The notes under the pieces were generated by a model that worked only from the letters and a program-made list of their open reading frames with translations, was not told the DNA's origin and did no database searches. Source: JACOZG01 sp964564105 (lineage in GTDB: Bacteria > Patescibacteriota > Minisyncoccia > Phycocordibacterales > JACOZG01). Taken from it: a DNA stretch of 34,583 bases. Positions within the stretch are counted from its first letter, which is position 1. Every line of letters begins with the position of its first letter. The stretch is taken from assembly GCA_964564105.1 (NCBI GenBank), contig CAZLZS010000008.1, positions 1-34,583 on the forward strand. Reading direction: 5' to 3'. Shown here piece by piece: positions 12,668-20,273 of this stretch. The translations under genes were made by a program, and so were the position numbers.

Positions 12668-14791
12668 TTACTCAAAATGGATTTCGCGCTTGGTGCTGGC
12701 CGCGAGCCGTTCCTTGAGCAACGGATAATTCTCCAGCTCCGGATCCTCGGTCAATAAGTTTTTTGCTTCTAATCGCGCCGCTTCCACCATTTTCAAATTT
12801 TGCAGCGCTTCCATACCAATGTCAGATAGGCCCCACTGCTTGCCGCTCGTGAGCGATCCCGGACCGCGCAATTTCAAATCCAGCTCGGCCAGTTCAAAAC
12901 CGTTTTTGGCGGTTTGGACGGCCTTCAATCTCTCGACGGCCTTGCCCGTAGTAGCGTCGGTGAATAAAAAACAGTACGGCTGACGATTACTGCGCCAGAC
13001 GCGGCCGCGCAACTGATGAAGCTGGGCCAGGCCGAAGCGCTCGGCGCCTTCGATGACGATGACCGTGGCGTTCGGCACATTCACGCCTACCTCCACCACC
13101 GAGGTGGCGACGAGCACCTGGACGGCGCCGCGCGCGAAGTCGCCCATCACTTGCTCTTTGTCTTTCGGGCGTAATTTGCTGTGTAGGAGGCTGACGGTAA
13201 AATCCGGAAAAATTTTTTCCTGGAGCCGGCGCGCTTCCTGCTTGGCTGATTTAGCGTAAAGGGCGAAAACCTTAGCGGGATCGGGAACATCAATCCGGGG
13301 GCAGATTATGAACGCTTGCCGTCCCAACTCAAGCTCCTTTTTAATTTTCTGGTAGGCCTCGTTTCGTTTTTCTTCCGTCACGATTTCCGTGATAATCGGT
13401 TTCCGACCCGGCGGCAGTTCGTCCAGAAGCGTCAGGTCCAGGTCGCCGTAGGCCGTGAGCGCCAAGGTTCGCGGGATGGGTGTGGCGGTGAGTGATAAAA
13501 GGTGTGGCACTTTCCCCTCGTTGGCCTTTTTGATCAGGGTCGCGCGCTGACGGACGCCGAAACGGTGCTGCTCGTCGATGATTGCTAGCGCCAAATTTTT
13601 GAATCGGACCGCTTTCTGAATTAAGGAGTGAGTGCCGACGACAATTGGAATCTCGCCCTCGGCCACCCACTTAAGGAGTTGGCCGCGCGAAATATGGGTC
13701 TGGCCGCGCGGGTCAATTTTGGAGGGAAATTTGCGGCACTCGCTTGAAGTGATCAAGCCGATGTTAATCTGATCGCCGATAAAATTTCCAATGAGCGATT
13801 CAAAATGCTGGCGAGCGAGAATCTCCGTCGGCGCCATCAGTGCCGCCTCGGCGCCGGCGCGCACCGTCGCATAGGCCGCGGCCGCGGCCACCGCGGTTTT
13901 GCCCGAGCCGACATCGCCTTCCAGGAGTCGCAGCATCGGCCGGTCCTGGCCCAAGTCGGTGATGATTTGGTCAATTGCCCGTTCTTGCGCCGCCGTCAGA
14001 GTGAAGGGCAGGCGCGCCCGGAATTCCGCGATGACGGCAGCGCTGGTTGGCAGGCGCTGGGCCGTCTGCCGTTCGTAGGCGCGCCGGTCTTGAAGCCGGC
14101 CGAGCTGGATGAAGAAAATTTCTTCGAAGGCGAAACGTTTGCGCGCCGCCTGGGCCTCTGGCGCCCGCCGCGGCTGATGGATCAGAACGAGCGCCTCTTG
14201 GAGTGTGGGCAGGTGGTATTTCCGGCCGAAGGTCGGCGGCAGCGGATCAGCCCACCCTTTCAGACTGCCGTTGCTTAGGAGTTGTTTGATCGCGTGTTCA
14301 AACCAGACGCTTGAGAGGCCGCGCGTTTCCGGATAGATCGGCGTCAGAGACGGTGTCGCCGGTCCGGCCGTATTTTGGAAAATCGACGTTTCAGCCGCCG
14401 CTTGGAACGCGGGATTGGCAAAATAGAGTTGGCCTTTTCTGGCGCTGACCTTACCACTAAGTTTCAGCCACTGACCCTCGTGAATCTTTTTCGCCAGATA
14501 GGCCTGATGGAACCAGACGGCCTTGATTCGGCCAGTGGCGTCTTCGATGGTCGCTTCGGCCAAGGGAATTTTTTTGCGGAAAGCCAGACTGATTTTTGTT
14601 TTGATTACTTGGCCGCAGATCGCCGCCGTCCCGCCGGCGCGGAGTTCCTGGATCATTTTCTCTGACGCCGGCGGCTCGTAGCGGGAGGGAAAGTGGTAGA
14701 GGAGATCGCGGAGTGTTTTCAATCCGAGTTTATTCAGGCCTTGGATTTGGGCTGGTTTTAGCCTAAAATGTTCGGTGATGGCTTTTTCCAC
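12668..14791 (-). CDS. recG: ATP-dependent DNA helicase RecG
   Basis: A 707-aa superfamily 2 helicase that remodels stalled forks and Holliday junctions. The start is GTG at 14791. The N-terminal wedge/OB region (about 50-150) includes ICGQVIKTKISLAFRKK and KLSGKVSARKGQLYFANP. The helicase core shows Walker A LLEGDVGSGKTAVA, motif Ia APTEILARQHFE, the DEQH box (IIDEQHRFGVRQR), motif III SLTATPIPRTLA, motif V VLVATSVVEVGVNVPNAT and motif VI QLHQLRGRVWR. Length is typical for RecG (about 690). It is transcribed divergently from the kelch gene with only 24 bp between. In the minus direction a TGC-TATAAT box lies about 6 bp before the GTG, so the mRNA is probably leaderless. Mild proximity to comF and the pilus genes fits recombination after DNA uptake, but RecG is a general housekeeping gene. 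Confidence 0.95.
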   Translation of the reverse strand: MEKAITEHFRLKPAQIQGLNKLGLKTLRDLLYHFPSRYEPPASEKMIQELRAGGTAAICGQVIKTKISLAFRKKIPLAEATIEDATGRIKAVWFHQAYLAKKIHEGQWLKLSGKVSARKGQLYFANPAFQAAAETSIFQNTAGPATPSLTPIYPETRGLSSVWFEHAIKQLLSNGSLKGWADPLPPTFGRKYHLPTLQEALVLIHQPRRAPEAQAARKRFAFEEIFFIQLGRLQDRRAYERQTAQRLPTSAAVIAEFRARLPFTLTAAQERAIDQIITDLGQDRPMLRLLEGDVGSGKTAVAAAAAYATVRAGAEAALMAPTEILARQHFESLIGNFIGDQINIGLITSSECRKFPSKIDPRGQTHISRGQLLKWVAEGEIPIVVGTHSLIQKAVRFKNLALAIIDEQHRFGVRQRATLIKKANEGKVPHLLSLTATPIPRTLALTAYGDLDLTLLDELPPGRKPIITEIVTEEKRNEAYQKIKKELELGRQAFIICPRIDVPDPAKVFALYAKSAKQEARRLQEKIFPDFTVSLLHSKLRPKDKEQVMGDFARGAVQVLVATSVVEVGVNVPNATVIVIEGAERFGLAQLHQLRGRVWRSNRQPYCFLFTDATTGKAVERLKAVQTAKNGFELAELDLKLRGPGSLTSGKQWGLSDIGMEALQNLKMVEAARLEAKNLLTEDPELENYPLLKERLAASTKREIHFE

Positions 14792-14797
14792 GGCCGC

Positions 14798-14806
14798 ATT
14801 ATAGCA
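14798..14806 (-). promoter_or_regulatory. Extended -10 of recG
   Basis: Minus-strand TGCTATAAT with no good -35. The transcript start is expected about 14791, which is the GTG codon itself. Confidence 0.45.
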
Positions 14807-14815
14807 TTAAGCTGA

Positions 14816-15865
14816 ATGTTGAAACTGGCGATTTTTTTGTTGGTTTTAGCCGCGGCGGTCCTAGTGGTCAAGCCGGTAGCCTTAGCGCCGGTAGAAATCA
14901 GGCCGCCGCCGACTGATTTGATCTGGCAGGCGGCGACAAGCACAGCGCCGTGGCCGGCGCGCGACGCCGCCGCGGCGCTCGTTTGGCAGGATAAGTTGTG
15001 GCTCTTAGGCGGCGTCAACGGTGGTGACGCTCTGGCCAACAATGTCAAGTATTGGGAACTGTCGCACTATCATGATGTTTGGTCATCGGTTGACAGTGTG
15101 AACTGGAATCAAGAAACCGCCGCGGCGGCCTGGCCGCCGCGGCGGTCAATGTCGGTAGTCGCTTGGGGAGATAAACTCTTACTGCTCGCCGGTTGGAGTC
15201 CGATCGGCGGCTATCAAAGCGACATCTGGCTTTCGCCGGACGGCGTTAATTGGGCGATCGCCACCACCAGCGCGGCTTTTCCGCCGCGGGAGGGCCAGAG
15301 TGTGCTTGTTTTTAAGGATCAGTTGTGGCTTCTGGGTGGGATAAATTTTGACAAACGGTTGGTTTACAATGATGTTTGGTCTTCGTCCGATGGTCTTAAT
15401 TGGGCGCTCGTTGCTTCTTCCACGCCTTGGTCCGGCCGCTATGATCACGCCGTGGAAGTTTTTGACAATAAGTTGTGGCTGACTGGCGGTTTGGCCGAGG
15501 GCCGGGCAAATGGCGAGGTCTGGGTTTCAAACGATGGTCAGAAGTGGCAGTTGGTGACGGCGAAGGCGCCGTGGGGGCCCCGTCACGGCCACGCGCTCTT
15601 GAACTGGCGCGATCGTTTGTGGCTCGTGAGCGGTTGGGACACAGATAAAGATGAAGGCGTGAGCGATATCTGGTCAACGGCTGACGGTAAAAATTGGCTT
15701 AAGCCGTTGTCTTCGTCGCCATGGCCGGGGCGCGAGGATCACGCGGCGCTCATTTTCCGCGGCGAACTGTGGCTTTTCGCCGGCATGGACGCCGCTTGGC
15801 GTTGGCGGAACGATGTCTGGCGGGCTAAGTTTGTTTTATCTTCCGAGCCGGGTTTGCCAGATTAG
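14816..15865 (+). CDS. Exported kelch-type beta-propeller protein
   Basis: A 349-aa protein with an N-terminal signal peptide or anchor (1-26). Six repeats of about 48 residues cover the rest. Each combines a W-S-S-x-D-G-x-N-W turn, a central proline-tryptophan-x-x-arginine (PWPAR, WPPRR, FPPRE, PWSGR, PWGPR, PWPGR) and a strand LWLLGG or similar. Six repeats suggest a six-bladed propeller exposed outside the membrane, usually used for binding protein or glycan. No catalytic residues can be named. The start is ATG at 14816, close behind the divergent recG promoter. The last 30 bp overlap, tail to tail, with the beta-helix gene on the other strand. Confidence 0.75.
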   Translation: MLKLAIFLLVLAAAVLVVKPVALAPVEIRPPPTDLIWQAATSTAPWPARDAAAALVWQDKLWLLGGVNGGDALANNVKYWELSHYHDVWSSVDSVNWNQETAAAAWPPRRSMSVVAWGDKLLLLAGWSPIGGYQSDIWLSPDGVNWAIATTSAAFPPREGQSVLVFKDQLWLLGGINFDKRLVYNDVWSSSDGLNWALVASSTPWSGRYDHAVEVFDNKLWLTGGLAEGRANGEVWVSNDGQKWQLVTAKAPWGPRHGHALLNWRDRLWLVSGWDTDKDEGVSDIWSTADGKNWLKPLSSSPWPGREDHAALIFRGELWLFAGMDAAWRWRNDVWRAKFVLSSEPGLPD

Positions 15866-17758
15866 CAACAGCCGTTGAAGCAATTGGATTAAGAGTGTGT
15901 ATAACTGTCGCAATAAGGCTTCGCGAGTGGGAGTGGTGACCGAAGCAACAGTTGGAGGCAAGGGTGGCGGTGGTGTCGGTTCTACTGGTTCTGGCCGGGT
16001 AATTTCCGGCGCCGGAATAATAGGCGGTTCCGTTGGAGGAAGAGGCGGTTCCGGTGGCGGTGCTGGGGGCACTGACGGAGACGCGGTGGTTAACACTTCA
16101 CCTTCTCCGTTCGGACCTCGCGTTTCGCAATCAGGCGGCGCAGTCGTCTCATTGCGGCAAGTGAAGGCGCCGTCAAAAGTGTTGATGCAGCCACTGCGAG
16201 TCGGGAAGGCTTTTTCCGACAAGTAGGTTCCGCTGGCGCAGACATCATAATTTTTTCGGTTGCCCCGGGCTTCGGCTTGAATCGCCGGGCAATCGCTCGC
16301 GCAGTTCTCGTGTTGCTCGCCGCGGGTCTGGTCGCAAAATCCATCCGCTCGGCAAATTGCTTCGCCGCGGCACAAAATTTGATAATCAGGGTTGGCCGTT
16401 GGCGTAAACGAGCTCTCGGTCAAGGGGTTTAACGTGATATTTTTATTATCGGTATAGGTGTTATCGCAACCTTGATCCATGACTCGAGCGGCGCCGGAAT
16501 TGATAAAGAAATTACGGACAAAGTTGTTGCGTTTTGATAATCTGGCCGGATTGTTGTGGTAAAAAAGCGGGTAGAAAGCAATTCTTAGATCCAGAGGCGA
16601 TTGCCAGCTAACCTGGCTGTACCGGCCGATGATATTGCCGGTGAAAATGTTGCCGTCATTGCCGTTCCGCAGTTCAATGTTTTCGCCGTTAGTCTGGCAG
16701 AAATAATTCTGGAAAAGATAGTAACCGTTTTCCCGATTTAGATATGGGTATGATTTGCCGTCGGCCCGGTCATTTAAATAGGTGTTGTACAAACTCGGTT
16801 GGATCTCCCAACAATCAAAGGTGAATGGCAGATTTTGCTGATTGTTATCAAGCGTCAGATTATTCTGGATAGTATTCTCGTCGCTGTTGCCGTAGACGAT
16901 GATGCCATCCTGGCCGTTGCGGTGGAAGAGATTCCCGTCAATCGTATTCCGCGACGAGGTCTCAATCCGCAGGCCGGTGATCGCCGTGTCTCTGGCGATA
17001 TTATTTTTGACCACGCTGTCCTCGGTGCAGAAAAGGTCAATCGCCTGATAGTTATGCGACAAGAAATTATTTTCAATCGTCAGGCCGCCAATGGTAACTT
17101 GGCAATTGTCGCCGCTCCGTTGGCCCTCGGTTCTGAACGTAACATAGCCGTTATCAAAGAAGTAGTTGCCGCTAATCAAATGGTTTGTCGCCCGGGCGGT
17201 AGCCGTGGTGTAAGTTTCTAACGCCGAGTCGAAATTGATTATGACATTATTTCGGATGGTGGCGCCCGACGAATTATAGATCTGGATGGCAAAGGTGTTG
17301 ATTTCTTTATTTCCCCAAAGAATCAGATTTTCTATGGTTACTCCTGATCGGCCGTTGGTGTGGAGGACGGTCCGGCCGCCGCCGCCCAAAGAGCCCGTTT
17401 CCAGAATCACGACATCGTCATCAAGGCCGTTGGTTTTCTTCGGCCGGAGCCTGGTGTTATTGACCTGAAAATTAATACCGGTGTTGATTCGGTAGCGCCC
17501 GCGGGGAATTTCTACGACCCCGCCGCCATTGACCAGATTTTGCAGGGTCGGTCCGTAATCGGCTCCGTTATTCCAGAATGCCAGCGCCGCTCTCTGTGCC
17601 TCAACCGCGGCTTTCTTCAGCTCTTTCTGTTGCGATTCCACCAGTTTTGCGTCAATGGTCGTTTGAATTGAGGCGGGCGTTGACGCCGCGATGACCAGCG
17701 CCGCGCCGGTAAAAAATAACAGACCCGCCACTGATAGCGCTAGGACTTTTTTATCCAT
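15836..17758 (-). CDS. Secreted right-handed beta-helix protein
   Basis: The start is set at ATG 17758 (640 aa, MDKKVLALSV). The frame is open to 17788, but that part runs into a terminator. A signal peptide covers 1-26. A parallel beta-helix (about 75-430) is built from coils with Asn ladders: VTIENLILWGNKEINTFAIQ, GATIRNNVIINF, LTIENNFLSHNY, SVVKNNIARDT, SRNTIDGNLFHRNGQDGIIV, ENTIQNNLTLDNN, NGNDGNIFTGNIIG. This is the NosD/pectate-lyase type of fold, often a glycan binder or lyase; no catalytic set was identified. A Cys-rich module (about 460-530) follows, then a long Pro-rich stalk, and a C-terminal Leu/Gln amphipathic helix (LLRQLYTLLIQLLQRLLLIW). The tail overlaps the convergent kelch gene by 30 bp. 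Confidence 0.78.
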   Translation of the reverse strand: MDKKVLALSVAGLLFFTGAALVIAASTPASIQTTIDAKLVESQQKELKKAAVEAQRAALAFWNNGADYGPTLQNLVNGGGVVEIPRGRYRINTGINFQVNNTRLRPKKTNGLDDDVVILETGSLGGGGRTVLHTNGRSGVTIENLILWGNKEINTFAIQIYNSSGATIRNNVIINFDSALETYTTATARATNHLISGNYFFDNGYVTFRTEGQRSGDNCQVTIGGLTIENNFLSHNYQAIDLFCTEDSVVKNNIARDTAITGLRIETSSRNTIDGNLFHRNGQDGIIVYGNSDENTIQNNLTLDNNQQNLPFTFDCWEIQPSLYNTYLNDRADGKSYPYLNRENGYYLFQNYFCQTNGENIELRNGNDGNIFTGNIIGRYSQVSWQSPLDLRIAFYPLFYHNNPARLSKRNNFVRNFFINSGAARVMDQGCDNTYTDNKNITLNPLTESSFTPTANPDYQILCRGEAICRADGFCDQTRGEQHENCASDCPAIQAEARGNRKNYDVCASGTYLSEKAFPTRSGCINTFDGAFTCRNETTAPPDCETRGPNGEGEVLTTASPSVPPAPPPEPPLPPTEPPIIPAPEITRPEPVEPTPPPPLPPTVASVTTPTREALLRQLYTLLIQLLQRLLLIWQTRLGR

Positions 17759-17775
17759 TGATTCAATAATCATAA

Positions 17776-17814
17776 CATAAAAAGCCACTCGGTCTGGTGG
17801 GGAACGAGTGGCTT
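17776..17814 (-). terminator. Terminator of minus-strand orphan gene
   Basis: A 10-bp stem AAGCCACTCG/CGAGTGGCTT (17782-17791 with 17805-17814). In the minus direction it is followed by TTTTTATG. It ends the transcript of 17846-18619 and lies just before the beta-helix gene start. Confidence 0.8.
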
Positions 17815-17845
17815 ACCGATTCGATCGGCCGGAGAATCAGGAGAA

Positions 17846-18619
17846 TCAGACTGGCGTGGACGCTGGCTCAATCACGCCGGGCCGATCATCAAGCACCATG
17901 CGCCAGCGGCTGAACGGGCTCGGGACGCTGTCTAGTTGCTGAAGAAATCCGTATTTCTCCATCCATTGGCTCACGGCCTCATCACCGATGACGATTTCCG
18001 GCAGATCAAAAGGCAATGAGGAAATCAGAGAATGCAATCGTTCTGATACGCCAAATCGGTTGCAGAACTCTATTGGGCAATGGCCGTCCTCGATCTGGCT
18101 CTCAAATGATTTGGTCTCTTTATCACCAAAAGTGGCGAGCGAGACTCGTTTGAGGAAACGCGGGCAAGGCAGGGCACAGTTTGTTTGTCGGAAGTCGAAA
18201 ATCAGCTCGCCGCCGGCCAGCCGACAAAGACGAATGATTCGCTTTTTGTCCGGTTCTGGCTCTGTTCGTGATAGCCAACCCAAATGGTGTTCAGACATCA
18301 CACCGCCGCGATATGGCTTGTATGGTTCATCGTTGACCACGAGCGCCAGTTGGCTCGGGTGCGCGGCGATCGCCCGATGGAGATCGTCGAGCCAATGTTC
18401 GAAGACCTGAATCTCTCCGGTTTTACCGGTACCGCCGAGTTTGAGGAAGGCGAAATCGCGGTTCGGGCGAGTCGAGTTGTGCCCCTCGCGGATTCTGGCG
18501 CCCAAGTCAGCTAATAACCTGCTTTTATTTGATTGATTCCGTTCCAGTTCAGTTTGCAGTTGAGTAATTATTTGGTCCAAACGCACCAGATTGCCAAACC
18601 ACACGTCCGTCAGCGTCAT
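17846..18619 (-). CDS. Hypothetical protein, no recognised family
   Basis: A 257-aa soluble protein that I do not recognise. AAGGAG lies at the proper distance before ATG 18619, and both a promoter (18669-18696) and a terminator (17776) frame it, so it is a genuine single-gene unit. The first 45 residues are helical (LVRLDQIITQLQTELERNQ). The middle contains FEHWLDDLHRAIAAHPSQLALVVNDE and GGELIFDFRQTNC. Cysteines fall in two clusters (LCRLAGG/TNCALPCPRF and GHCPIEFC), which could coordinate metal. There is no membrane segment, Walker motif or DNA-binding motif. No function is proposed. Confidence 0.65.
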   Translation of the reverse strand: MTLTDVWFGNLVRLDQIITQLQTELERNQSNKSRLLADLGARIREGHNSTRPNRDFAFLKLGGTGKTGEIQVFEHWLDDLHRAIAAHPSQLALVVNDEPYKPYRGGVMSEHHLGWLSRTEPEPDKKRIIRLCRLAGGELIFDFRQTNCALPCPRFLKRVSLATFGDKETKSFESQIEDGHCPIEFCNRFGVSERLHSLISSLPFDLPEIVIGDEAVSQWMEKYGFLQQLDSVPSPFSRWRMVLDDRPGVIEPASTPV

Positions 18620-18668
18620 CTTTTTCTCCTTGTTTCAAAGATCAGTTTGTTCCTGAAACGCTTATTTA

Positions 18669-18696
18669 AGCATACCAGTTGTCTGGAAAAAATCAA
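18669..18696 (-). promoter_or_regulatory. Promoter of orphan gene
   Basis: Minus-strand TTGATT (18696-18691), a 16-nt spacer and TATGCT (18674-18669), with TGG as an extended -10. A small AT-rich hairpin GCTTA-TT-TAAGC follows. The leader is about 45 nt and carries AAGGAG, unlike the leaderless genes nearby. Confidence 0.55.
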
Positions 18697-18707
18697 AGCA
18701 GCAAATT

Positions 18708-19418
18708 CTAAACCAGATCCTTTTTCTTCTCCTCAAACTCTCTCTTGTCTATCTCGCCTTTAGCGTACCGCTCTTGTAAGATTTCAAGCGCGGATTTCTC
18801 GCGGTTGTGACCGTTACGGGATTGGCTCGTGAGCCATTTGATAAGCGCGGCAATACCCGCGATTATCAAAACCCACCAGAGAACCACAAAAATCCAGCCG
18901 ACCCCGCCCATAGTTCCAAATCCAAAATTCATCATATTGTTTGTTGCATTATTACTGCCAAAGGGAGACGACCACCCTCCCCACATCATATTCATCATCG
19001 GCATCCAGCCGCCGCTTCCGGCTGGAAACGCCGCCGAGGTATCGCAACCGGAGAGCCGTTTGCCCATGACAACATGGATTTGTTCTTCGCCTTCCTCGTT
19101 GTGCGTTTGTATCATCATCGCATTCATAGCGGCGTGCGAATTTCCGGCCATTTGTCCCATGAAGTATTCACCGAGAACTCCGAATTGCTCATCGCTCAAA
19201 TTATCGCAGGCAAGCTCCTTTGCTTGAAGTTTATCCCAAACCTCTTTACCCTCCTGTTCTTCGCGGGTAGTGTGTTCAACGATTTCGTTCCAATCAACCG
19301 CCGGATTGGAAAATCCCTGCCCGTCCGGCAGGTGGGCGCCCATCATTTGGGCGTTTGCGCTTGTAGCGAACGAGCCAATGACAATTGCCGCAATAATTGT
19401 AAAAATTAGTTTTTTCAT
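18708..19418 (-). CDS. Exported Met-rich membrane protein with SHOCT tail
   Basis: A 236-aa protein with a signal peptide (1-23, ending SANAQ) and an extracytoplasmic helical domain (about 35-130: EEQEGKEVWDKLQAKELACDNLSDEQFGVLGEYFMGQMAG). Within this are methionine- and histidine-bearing segments (MGQMAGNSHAAMNAMM, HVVMGKRLSGC), two cysteines and a Gly/Met stretch (MPMMNMMWGGW, NMMNFGFGTMGG). A transmembrane helix (about 175-195) and a cytoplasmic SHOCT motif at the C-terminus (ALEILQERYAKGEIDKREFEEKKKDL) complete it. Met-rich exported segments often bind copper or silver, so a metal-related role is possible; SHOCT is an oligomerisation motif. The start fits a TGC-TATAAT box about 12 bp upstream. 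Confidence 0.7.
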   Translation of the reverse strand: MKKLIFTIIAAIVIGSFATSANAQMMGAHLPDGQGFSNPAVDWNEIVEHTTREEQEGKEVWDKLQAKELACDNLSDEQFGVLGEYFMGQMAGNSHAAMNAMMIQTHNEEGEEQIHVVMGKRLSGCDTSAAFPAGSGGWMPMMNMMWGGWSSPFGSNNATNNMMNFGFGTMGGVGWIFVVLWWVLIIAGIAALIKWLTSQSRNGHNREKSALEILQERYAKGEIDKREFEEKKKDLV

Positions 19419-19430
19419 AGGTATGGATAA

Positions 19431-19439
19431 ATTATAGCA
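19431..19439 (-). promoter_or_regulatory. Extended -10 of Met-rich SHOCT gene
   Basis: Minus-strand TGCTATAAT (19439-19431) with TTAAAA 17 bp further upstream as a weak -35. The predicted leader is under 10 nt. Confidence 0.5.
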
Positions 19440-19463
19440 AAATCATTTCTTTATTTTAAGAAA

Positions 19464-19551
19464 CGGAAGAGGTGGGATTCGAACCCACGGGGGACTTTTA
19501 AGATCCCCACGGTTTAGCAAACCGTTCCGTTAACCGCTCCGGCACTCTTCC
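19464..19551 (-). tRNA. tRNA-Ser (anticodon GCU)
   Basis: An 88-nt cloverleaf on the minus strand. The acceptor stem is GGAAGAG (from 19551) with CTCTTCC (to 19465), followed by discriminator G at 19464. The anticodon stem-loop is ACGGT-TTGCTAA-ACCGT, with anticodon GCT (complement at 19516-19518), which reads AGC/AGU serine codons. A long variable arm (GGGGATC ... AGTCCCC) is the class II mark of tRNA-Ser. The T-arm contains GTGGG-TTCGAAT-CCCAC. CCA is not encoded. No duplicated 3' end that would suggest an integrated element was seen in the window. Confidence 0.95.
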
Positions 19552-19583
19552 TAATAATTCTAAATTAGCACAATTTTTTGTCT

Positions 19584-20225
19584 CTAGCCACGGGCCAGGG
19601 CCAGAGCGATGACCTGTTTGGCGCCGGCGCGTTTCAGGGTCTGTTTGGCTTCGGCCAAGGTGGCGCCGGTGGTCGTCACATCGTCAATCAGGATGACCGT
19701 TTGTCCGGCGACGAGAGCTGGATTTCGGACGGCAAAAGCGCCGGCGAGATTAGCTAGTCGCGCGCTGCGGTTTTTGATCGAAACCTGCGTCGGGGTGTCT
19801 CTGATCTTGACCAGAATCTGGTCCGCGAACTCGAATCTGTCTAGAGCGCTGTCGGCGAAGGCCTTAGCGATCAGAGCCGCGTGGTTAAAACCGCGCTCGG
19901 CTAAACGTTGACGGCCGAGCGGGATCGGGATCGCCAAAACCCGCCCTCGTTTCGGCCAGGGAAGTCGCCCTCGGGTGCGCTGGCCGAGCTCTTGGCCGAG
20001 TCTCAAAGCGATCGGTCTCTCCTTATTGTATTTTAAACGCCAAATCGCCTTTTTGATGAGCGGCGTTTGATAGTCAAAAATACTTAAAACCCCTTTTTCT
20101 TCAACATTCTGTGGTGGCAGCTCGTTGAGGCAGCGAACGCAAAGCCGCTCCCTCGGCCGGCCGCAACCGAGGCAGTTTTGAGGCAAGAAGAGGTCGAGCA
20201 GGTAGCTGTGGATAAAATAAAGCAT
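19584..20225 (-). CDS. comF: ComF-family competence phosphoribosyltransferase-like protein
   Basis: A 213-aa cytoplasmic protein of the ComF/GntX family, needed for natural transformation in several bacteria. The N-terminal zinc ribbon is visible (CLGCG at about 18-22 and LCVRCL at about 29-33). The type I PRTase fold follows, with RLKYNKERPIALRLGQELG, the conserved PIPLGRQRLAERGFNHAALIA, and the PRPP loop VILIDDVTTTGATLAEA. The length is typical (200-240). It is transcribed divergently from pilM across 48 bp. The neighbourhood of type IV pilus genes supports a role in DNA uptake. Confidence 0.9.
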   Translation of the reverse strand: MLYFIHSYLLDLFLPQNCLGCGRPRERLCVRCLNELPPQNVEEKGVLSIFDYQTPLIKKAIWRLKYNKERPIALRLGQELGQRTRGRLPWPKRGRVLAIPIPLGRQRLAERGFNHAALIAKAFADSALDRFEFADQILVKIRDTPTQVSIKNRSARLANLAGAFAVRNPALVAGQTVILIDDVTTTGATLAEAKQTLKRAGAKQVIALALARG

Positions 20226-20248
20226 CCTATCGTGGTATCATTACCCTG

Positions 20249-20257
20249 TGCTATAAT
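20249..20257 (+). promoter_or_regulatory. Promoter of the pil operon
   Basis: TGCTATAAT (extended -10, 20249-20257) without a good -35. The start is expected at about 20264, giving a leader of about 10 nt before the pilM ATG at 20274. No Shine-Dalgarno is present. The same TGCTATAAT occurs upstream of recG and the SHOCT gene. Confidence 0.55.
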
Positions 20258-20273
20258 ATTTCATTGAGATATT

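Noticed and set aside
19464..19551. tRNA-Ser as an integration site of a mobile element
   Set aside because: No integrase gene and no repeated 3' tRNA fragment were found in the window.
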